Assembly: GCA_001766655.1 (NCBI GenBank)
Contig: MJCC01000011.1
Location: forward strand, 246,017 to 310,016
Source: Phytomonas francai
Lineage: Eukaryota; Euglenozoa; Kinetoplastea; Trypanosomatida; Trypanosomatidae
DNA: 64,000 nt
Direction of reading: 5' to 3'
Shown here: positions 59,601 to 64,000 of the stretch, piece by piece
Layout: each line of letters starts with the position of its first letter
Numbering within the stretch: the stretch's first letter is position 1
The notes under the pieces: generated by a model
Told to the model about the DNA's origin: nothing
The model's input: the letters and a program-made list of their open reading frames with translations, nothing else
The model's database searches: none
Made by a program: the position numbers and the translations under genes

Positions 59601-60361
59601 CCCTTTTGTCTGAATTAAATCAGCTATCAGATAGCTGTCATCATAAAGAAGTACAATTATGCGAACTTGCGCAGCGTTTTAGCACAATGCAAGAAAGTTA
59701 TGAACTTGAGAAAGGTAAATGGAGAGAGGAGATTGCTGAGAAATCAGAGAAAATATTCGAATTGAGAAGGGAGCTGGATAGTTCAGAAAAGCTAAGAGAA
59801 TCCTTGGAGGGCCATATGGAGGAGGTGCAGAGCCGTATGAAGGAAGAAGCAAAGAATTATCAAGCAACTTTCGAGAGGCAAGAGAATAAAATAGCCGAAC
59901 TAAAGGAATACCTTGAGTTTCAGGCGAGTCTAGATATTTGCGAAGTAGAAAGCAGTCGTAATACATCTTTTTGCAAGCAGCCCGTTGGATATAGCTCTCC
60001 GCCGGGAAACTCGAGTACAGTTCACAACATTGGAAGTAGCGGGGTGGTGACAGCGGCACGAAGTCGAGTTGGAGGTGCTCTAATGTCTCTATTTCAGCGT
60101 AAAGGGGCTCCAGTATCGATGTCGTCTACGGCAAATTCCGACATCACACAGGGTGTCTGTGGATCAGCTGGGGCTGCAAAGGCTATACACTTAAGCAAAG
60201 AACCAAAGAACCTGTCAAAGAATGATATTAGTAGCTTTGTTGGGGATCCTTTCCCAAGTATTCCTCCAAGCAAGCCCATCTCATTACACGATTATATCAC
60301 AAACCAAAGCGCTAATTCTTCTGATAGAACTATTACAAGCGACCTCGAAAATTGGAATTGA
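53660..60361 (+). CDS. Giant kinesin with long coiled-coil tail
   Basis: The protein has 2233 residues from the ATG at 53660; the in-frame TTG at 53654 is ignored. The motor occupies ~77-530: KVFVRVRPFMQREIGK, the P-loop FAYGQTGSGKT near 202, switch I NDHSSRSHAIL, and switch II LVDLAGSERTG. An insert of ~65 residues follows the P-loop helix before EGIIPRLLTQLF, at the same place as in the preceding kinesin. The tail is coiled coil at ~530-735, then a Lys/Ser-rich linker (~795-915), then some 1,150 residues of nearly continuous coiled coil (~915-2080). It ends with a disordered Ser-rich stretch with SLFQRKGAPVSM near 2150. The extreme length suggests a long-range tether or transport motor. The subfamily is unassigned. 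All catalytic residues look intact. Confidence 0.92.
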   Translation: MSLKLNPRSHLRPSSATTKASLFTASVGKANARYLPAFSPSASLISTDDTSTITADFHQLGIKKDSLKDSSEACATKVFVRVRPFMQREIGKPTPDGNASSCVSESPMEFTSVVRVDKRCPSHITTLDPHRNFTPKDTYVFEYCFDSSMNCDRALEEIEGRNISPQEIENSTQDQAFVYASVGQPVLQNVLEGYNGCVFAYGQTGSGKTYTMLGPPTWARTAESARTPPQPWHTPHKATGVVVGELQRFKKESIPLSRGGGGEFSSLGVAPIPQFPSSLHAKVSTVYSVEGIIPRLLTQLFHDLHKKHQMDNTHSFRVEIEYFEIYNEKVINLLSTETQNVELRVRNSPRGPYVDGLQATHVEDIESVFQCLQYGNAARHSAATKFNDHSSRSHAILTLHLIQMNISGDDARSRLYSKINLVDLAGSERTGATGVMGKHFVESTRINLSLTVLGRVIDALADLSQGKQGIFCPYRDSNLTWLLRDSLGGNSKTTMIATVSPHSSSFEETCQTLRYSSRAKLIVTKAIVNEDPQQRLIKQLNMEVQRLRRLVEGEEDKAKNDYIDELRDRVVSLEAELSEKKTQLDRAESEIDLLRTSMEASKKAMSLSSSVTLSTADANTTKGLITALRSSIEKLEEENLRLLLTETELKTCKDERLQLERRLAQICKSAERESKSLQSNIRRLERENRKLEAEKAKFSNLNADLQAFEEREAELIARIQKLEQENGYLPSEKRSTTSAPVKSLDLSDKAKSKLQLMGLFPDQFDSLISASDVHNDGTLPTKVDSLVEFLVELAFKARMESSNIQNLNAPSSEQKNTANTTTVIVKKEKRNTKSKPSSGEDSRIPENVMEGGTCETQDVCGKLTPPCKRKGTSRTQADPKKVLVPTLSMRMPAVKDRKKDFKHRVVPKTEELCNNQPEVEKFKGDLKSSSKQHNNNEMSLTGMLDSAIDQQETYLQNEKLLLKDVIHSLISLIDNMKSLTVKKGDKLTEGSDEIPRVIDLLKDRLALLQATRNIPKEARRSKGASEDFHGQDLKEDSTTRHESMSSFETPADDVVHQKQSVHSNMSTQGTSAEKFRGSEEMCDNQHVSKVQLSHTIEELTTTSSHIPYEKVKMKQEIDALLLKYSELWCSGYSLYQEHTENLMMALTEASGTLIQGLTKVQLESTDELIHMKSKVEKLHLELDRVRELNEKELVKLKEIHSMALSNASERVQLASVKCAQLQEQVNCMETDRKSFEAHHAQSVKDLQDRLECTKEHQQNLELALTRATEESRVLREHIRREEPTHYQEVQEITTRVEILSEESLEALALATTHIKLASSLELEALRRQLDNASCEHEEREKSLQEQFGLLQKRLDEAVNQKENIQKQQQQLVTRLNLLSNEKATLSTQAIKMREEFEELNVGHRAAIELLEKEKDQLQLTKQSEVDSLKTESKQLHEAYAEIVESMKQKQTTLESFERTLREREDEFQKVQQQLEEVAQAREGEQALLASLKNSQVERQQLASELSDIKAMMDAYKKESLYIQEGMQEHIDDLSKKLKAAQNNVEILEFDMETKSMRSEQVVTELQDSVNKLHEKLQHADSNIQEKERIIHGNSKELSRLSELVEALEKRHCIQEQEKKALAADITHLKGTLDQEARHHLEVLATKNAELAQLQNTLQSIQEENERREEALRKEVNVTQASLNTATETLKAKEREFQSLQRDIQLSKAAIATLEAKEQGLHNKLRLQIGRSIQIVSDRDEQIAVLQEERRAARETITHLEEKLKATVDDKKKLFEQHIKQKGECERQSKQLIKSCLDLGELKRKISEKDENLMQLRERLGNEVNEKGIKLREVRATLQNQQSAFEKKISQLEDIVKEKDLELSQLNHDKIEAATDMRVLQEEYGKMENEFKVCASQLQYTDKAFTQYQFFMNQMETFFDVKVNYIMDALNEEVLDSVKVNKRLQFELDRALQESTHTANKFTSLKNALLEEKSAHTTKLGALLSELNQLSDSCHHKEVQLCELAQRFSTMQESYELEKGKWREEIAEKSEKIFELRRELDSSEKLRESLEGHMEEVQSRMKEEAKNYQATFERQENKIAELKEYLEFQASLDICEVESSRNTSFCKQPVGYSSPPGNSSTVHNIGSSGVVTAARSRVGGALMSLFQRKGAPVSMSSTANSDITQGVCGSAGAAKAIHLSKEPKNLSKNDISSFVGDPFPSIPPSKPISLHDYITNQSANSSDRTITSDLENWN

Positions 60362-60493
60362 GGGTTGAAGCTTGGCTAAGCTACAAGATGAAATAAAAAA
60401 AATATTTATGAGGCAATACTGACACTACAAGTGCTGCGCTTTCGAATATGGAGCTATATGCACCGGTAACCTATTTCAATGTATCCTCAGACG

Positions 60494-60528
60494 GCTTCTT
60501 TTCCCTTGTCCTTTCTGTTGCGACGTAG
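60494..60528 (+). promoter_or_regulatory. Predicted spliced-leader acceptor for glycosomal MDH
   Basis: A strong CT-rich tract (about 60494-60518) is followed by the first AG at 60527-60528. The resulting 74-base 5' UTR has no ATG before 60603. Confidence 0.55.
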
Positions 60529-60602
60529 CTTTACCTTTTAAGTGTTCTCTTAAAGCTTACTCAAAAAATATTAAGGTTACCATCTTCTTTATCCACGACA
60601 AA

Positions 60603-61571
60603 ATGGTCCACGTGTGTATTGTTGGTGCGGCTGGCGGTATTGGTCAGGCTCTCTCTCTCCTCCTCACGCGTGCGCTTCCTTATGGCAGCACGCTATCCCT
60701 CTACGATGTTGTGGGAGCGCCGGGTGTTGCGGCAGATTTGTCGCACATCGACAACGCCGGTTTGACAGTGAAGTTTGCGGCTGGCAAGATTGGCGTTACA
60801 CGTGACCCAGCCCTTGCGGCTCTTGCCGTCGGTGTGGACGTATTTGTGATCGTTGCCGGAGTCCCGCGCAAGCCTGGGATGACACGAGACGACCTCTTCA
60901 ACATTAACGCGGGTATTATCCTGGATCTGGTTATGACCTGTGCCTCCTCCAGCCCCAAGGCTATGTTCTGCGTGGTTACGAACCCTGTGAACAGCACCGT
61001 CCCCATTGCAGCAACAGCTCTCAAGAAGCTTGGTGTGTATGACAAGAATCGTCTGCTCGGCGTTACAATGCTGGATATGTTACGTGCAACCCGCTTCATT
61101 AATGGGGCCCGCATGCCGTTGGTTGTGGATAAGGTTCCGGTTGTCGGTGGGCACAGTGGCAACACTATTGTGCCACTTTTCCATCAGCTGCAGGGTCCGT
61201 TGCCGCCGAAGGACGAGTTGGACAAGATCACACTTCGCGTACAGATGGGAGGAGACGAGGTTGTCAAGGCGAAGGCCGGGCGTGGATCTGCGACGCTTTC
61301 CATGGCCGAGGCTGGTGCTCGCTTCGCGCTGGATGTTGTGAAGGGATTGACTGGCGCAGCCAACCCACTTGTGTATGCGTACGTGGACACGGATGGCCAG
61401 CACGAAGCGGAGTTCCTTGCTATTCCTGTGATCCTGGGCAAGAGCGGTATTGAGCGTCGTCTGCCGATCGGTCCTATGACTGAATCAGAGAAGAAGCTTC
61501 TGGATACGGCTATTCCCACCATCAAGAGTAACATTGAGAAAGGTAAGGAATTTGCGCGCTCTAAGCTTTGA
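60603..61571 (+). CDS. gMDH: Glycosomal malate dehydrogenase
   Basis: A 322-residue NAD-dependent enzyme that interconverts malate and oxaloacetate. The dinucleotide fold opens with IVGAAGGIGQ (residues 6-15), and D35 would bind the adenine ribose. Substrate arginines R89, R95 and R161, N127, and the D158-H184 pair are all present, in the same spacing as the E. coli enzyme. The protein ends in ARSKL, a peroxisomal targeting signal type 1, so it should be imported into glycosomes. There it would help rebalance NADH from glycolysis in the succinate-producing branch. No N-terminal presequence is present, which argues against the mitochondrial isoform. The ATG at 60603 sits just before the first strand. 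High codon GC suits a strongly expressed gene. Confidence 0.96.
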   Translation: MVHVCIVGAAGGIGQALSLLLTRALPYGSTLSLYDVVGAPGVAADLSHIDNAGLTVKFAAGKIGVTRDPALAALAVGVDVFVIVAGVPRKPGMTRDDLFNINAGIILDLVMTCASSSPKAMFCVVTNPVNSTVPIAATALKKLGVYDKNRLLGVTMLDMLRATRFINGARMPLVVDKVPVVGGHSGNTIVPLFHQLQGPLPPKDELDKITLRVQMGGDEVVKAKAGRGSATLSMAEAGARFALDVVKGLTGAANPLVYAYVDTDGQHEAEFLAIPVILGKSGIERRLPIGPMTESEKKLLDTAIPTIKSNIEKGKEFARSKL

Positions 61572-62099
61572 AACAGTACTGGTTGGAGTTTAGGAAAAGG
61601 AACACTGATTCCACATAAAGGAGTAATTTTATTTTTAATATATCATCATGGGGCACATTTCTTTCACACTTGAACGGCTTCATCTCTCGAAAGGATTATA
61701 AGCAGTTTAATAAAGTTATATAATATAAAATGGAAGAAAAGTCGTAAATAGCAACGCAAAAATTACTGTTTTATAATATTGATATTTTTTTTTTGTAAAG
61801 AAAAATATGTATTTCACCAGAATATTTTACGGATCATATGAATTTATATCTCTTTAACTATTAAAATTAAGTCAATGAGTGATATTTTAGGTAGGGAAAT
61901 GACTACTTGTTTTTGGTTTCTGCACTGCCACTCAGTGTGGTAGAGCTACTGCTGCTTTCTAAACACAGTGCGCAAGGATAAACCAGGCTGCATTTCTAAT
62001 ACCTACCTCACCCCACGCCAAGCGGCTCTTCTTTTTTCTTTTCATTCAAATAATTCTATTGTGGAGATACATTAGCGTGTAGTCTGGTTAGCCAGAAGG
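61572..62099. other. Intergenic spacer after MDH
   Basis: About 0.5 kb, very AT-rich to about 61900, then a CT-rich stretch (about 61998-62044) likely to guide splicing of the next gene. No gene is visible. Confidence 0.5.
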
Positions 62100-62978
62100 A
62101 TGAGTGTGAGTATGGGCGAAGCTCCCGATTCGCTGCAGAGCAGACCTCTCATTGGCTTCAAAATAGATGATTCCAGCCTCAACACCCTTCTCCGAGATAT
62201 CCTACGACAACAGCAGCATCTGATGCAGGGCCAACATCAGTTGGACCAGCGCATGACTGAGGTATTGGAAAACTACAAAGCAATCGTGCCCCGCCTGCGC
62301 GGGGTTGAGTGCGTGTTCAAGGAACTTGGTGGAGCGGAGAGGCTTACCCATCTTTATGGGCGTGTTGAGGCGATAGAAAGTGATGTGGGGAGGGCGATGA
62401 GGGGTTTCGAGGAAAACAAGAAGGCGGTAGCGGTGGCTGGGCAAGATGCAAGCCAGGCCCTCCGGTCGATTCCACACATTCAGGAGTCGCTAAACCATGT
62501 GGTTGCGAACATAGACAGTCTTGAGCGTCAGCATGCCCAGGAGGCGCGCGACCTTCAGCGCGCGATTCGTGAACTGCAGCGATGCCACATCGAACACGAG
62601 CGACACATATCTGAGGCACTTCATGAGGTCCAAGCTCGTACGGAGCGGTTGGGTAAAACGAATGATATTGAACATCTGAGGGAGATGCTGGAGGAGCTGA
62701 GCGACCGGACAGATGGAAACTTCAAGAGTGTGGAGGAGAGCGCTCGGGCGGTGAGTGCGGAGCTGTCCCGGCATGCAACGGAGCTTAGCGCGGTCCGCTC
62801 AGACGTTGCCAGCATCGAGGAAAAGGCCCAAAATCGGGTTCTTGGACTCTCTAATGACATGGAACAGCGTTACCAGATGCTTCTGGAGGCATTCCGTGAG
62901 TACGAGAGAAACTCACACGATCTGGAGGAACACTTAGTGATGGCAGGACAGGTCCTTGCCCGCAGAAAGGGAAGGTAG
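62100..62978 (+). CDS. Coiled-coil protein of unknown function
   Basis: A 292-residue protein, almost entirely helical after the first ~30 residues. Residues ~35-290 carry continuous heptads, for example QQHLMQGQHQLDQRMTEVLE, SLERQHAQEARDLQRAIREL and LREMLEELSDRTDGNFKSV. It is balanced in acidic and basic residues and ends in a basic RRKGR. There is no signal peptide, membrane segment or known domain that I can identify. Length and composition would suit a component of the flagellar or subpellicular cytoskeleton, which is full of such proteins in trypanosomatids, but that is a guess. The ATG at 62100 is the first in the frame, with a second Met at residue 5. Confidence 0.75.
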   Translation: MSVSMGEAPDSLQSRPLIGFKIDDSSLNTLLRDILRQQQHLMQGQHQLDQRMTEVLENYKAIVPRLRGVECVFKELGGAERLTHLYGRVEAIESDVGRAMRGFEENKKAVAVAGQDASQALRSIPHIQESLNHVVANIDSLERQHAQEARDLQRAIRELQRCHIEHERHISEALHEVQARTERLGKTNDIEHLREMLEELSDRTDGNFKSVEESARAVSAELSRHATELSAVRSDVASIEEKAQNRVLGLSNDMEQRYQMLLEAFREYERNSHDLEEHLVMAGQVLARRKGR

Positions 62979-63460
62979 CGGTTGAATCGAGTGGAAGAAT
63001 GGAAGCACGAGAGCAGGGGAAGGAATTTGTGTCTGATATTGGTTTTAATCAGTCCCAAATCTTTGTTAGAGGTGGTTTGTGTGCACATTGTTCTGTACCA
63101 TTTGCTTTTGAATTACCCTCAAATACAATTGTATGACTGTTTATATACCCGTTTGTAGAGAATGGGGGATTTGTTTTTCAAGCATGGCGCACGAAGATGA
63201 CTGTTATGTATGAATACAGCTCATTTTTTTCCAAATCAAAAATGCAAAGAGGAGAAATATATCAAAGCAAGACTGCATGAAAAAGTGGTATTGCAGACTC
63301 GAATAACTAAGCACAAGTAGTTTGAGGCTTGGAAGTATTGTAGTGCTACAAAAAAAAAGAGAGGGACCCCCACTGTGTCCATTATTTTATTTGTTTTCAC
63401 GCTCATAATTACCTTTGTTAGTTGCCTAACATATACCATACCCACAGAAACACACGGGCA
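62979..63460. other. Intergenic spacer before NDUFAF5
   Basis: About 0.48 kb, AT-rich, with an A-run near 63351-63358. Pyrimidine density is modest and the acceptor for the last gene is not obvious. No gene is visible. Confidence 0.45.
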
Positions 63461-64000
63461 ATGAACTCACCCATTATTCTAACGCGCTCTACGCCGGCGC
63501 GACCAATCACCATGAGGTACTTTGATCGTCGCCTCAAAGGGTTGCAGCGCAGCTTGGTCTATCCGAAGGCCTGCGATTTGCATAAACTGTGTGCAGAGCA
63601 AATGTTGGATCGTCGTGCATTTGTGAAACGAGATACACCAGTTGTTTTGGAGATAGGTGCTCACACAGGATGGTATTTTCGACATATGATTGAGAAGAAG
63701 CAGTTATATGGTCTTAAACAGTATATACAGACAGATATATCTGAGGAGAGACTGAATCAAAATTATAACGAAATTAAGCATATTATTCCGTCTGATGTGG
63801 AATATGTCCAGTTATGTTGCGATGAGGAGCTACCCGATCCCTTTGGTATCCCTGAAAGATCGGTGGATATGGTAGTTTCTTGCCTCTCTATGCATTGGGT
63901 GAATGATTTGGAAACAGCTCACGTTAATGCGCGTCGTATTTTAAAACGTGATGGCTTTCTTTTACTTAGCATGTTTGGTGGTAATACTCTGTACGAGTTG
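63461..64000 (+). CDS. NDUFAF5: NDUFAF5-like complex I assembly methyltransferase, cut by window edge
   Basis: 180 codons are visible and the frame is open to the window edge. The first ~18 residues, with several Arg and Ser/Thr and few acids, look like a mitochondrial presequence. The family opening RYFDRRLKGLQRSLVYP parallels FDRNLKRKQKNWAA of human NDUFAF5. Then come SAM-binding motif I (VVLEIGAHTGWYFRHM), the acidic strand end QTDIS, the motif CDEELPDPF, and the family hallmark VVSCLSMHWVNDLETAH, followed by MFGGNTLYEL. NDUFAF5 acts in the mitochondrial matrix and modifies an arginine of the complex I subunit NDUFS7 during assembly. Motif I keeps only some of the usual glycines, as GAHTG. 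The start is chosen at the first ATG; a second at residue 18 is possible. Confidence 0.88.
   Translation, partial: MNSPIILTRSTPARPITMRYFDRRLKGLQRSLVYPKACDLHKLCAEQMLDRRAFVKRDTPVVLEIGAHTGWYFRHMIEKKQLYGLKQYIQTDISEERLNQNYNEIKHIIPSDVEYVQLCCDEELPDPFGIPERSVDMVVSCLSMHWVNDLETAHVNARRILKRDGFLLLSMFGGNTLYEL

Noticed and set aside
1..64000. Transposon, retroelement, strand-switch region or viral insertion
   Set aside because: No reverse transcriptase, integrase, terminal repeats or change of coding direction was seen.

Overview
This window is nuclear DNA of a trypanosomatid (Kinetoplastea). All 21 genes lie on the + strand and none needs an intron. The gaps between genes are AT-rich and carry long pyrimidine tracts followed by an AG, as expected for trans-splicing acceptors in one polycistronic unit. 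Two diagnostic genes support this: a malate dehydrogenase ending in the glycosomal import signal SKL, and a histone H3 with the diverged tail and core of trypanosomatid H3.V. The genus cannot be fixed from sequence alone. Coding regions are mixed in GC and the spacers are rich in (TA)n. There is no strand switch, tRNA, rRNA, CRISPR array or recognisable transposon. One assembly gap of 95 Ns lies at 42470-42564.

Layout, left to right: an SLX4-like protein candidate (69-2039); an IQ-motif protein (2364-4196); the outer-dynein-arm factor LRRC56/ODA8 (5126-7897); methionine aminopeptidase 1 with a zinc finger (9436-10641); a giant protein with a SPATA4/SPEF1-type CH domain (11171-15223); a five-pass membrane protein with prominin/tweety-like topology (15671-17386); a 2499-residue protein joining a dead kinase domain to TBCC-like beta-helix blocks (18901-26400); a proline-rich coiled-coil protein (27217-29250); a 91-residue protein resembling the C-terminal membrane part of the V-ATPase subunit ATP6AP2 (30611-30886); a tandem CYTH protein (31421-33856); histone H3.V (34436-34861); a receptor with a Venus-flytrap ectodomain but no cyclase (35733-38477); a DEAH-type helicase with degenerate motifs, cut by the gap (38948-42469); a SURP-domain protein (42565-44505); RPAC1/AC40 (45011-46378); UTP11 (46989-48068); two neighbouring kinesins (48694-52050 and 53660-60361); glycosomal malate dehydrogenase (60603-61571); a coiled-coil protein (62100-62978); and the start of NDUFAF5 (63461 to the edge).

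As usual in these organisms, neighbours share transcription and not a pathway. Flagellar and cytoskeletal genes are nonetheless frequent: LRRC56, the CH protein, the IQ protein, the TBCC/pseudokinase protein and two kinesins. A second group serves RNA synthesis and processing (RPAC1, UTP11, SURP protein, helicase-like protein). Several long frames open with GTG or TTG. I moved those starts to the first in-frame ATG, which in two cases (15671 and 35733) gives a protein that begins with, or close to, a signal sequence.

The most promising novel items are the pseudokinase-TBCC giant, the minimal ATP6AP2-like protein, the SLX4-like candidate, the prominin-like membrane protein, the cyclase-less receptor and the degenerate helicase. 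All are inferences from motifs read by eye and need profile or structure searches.
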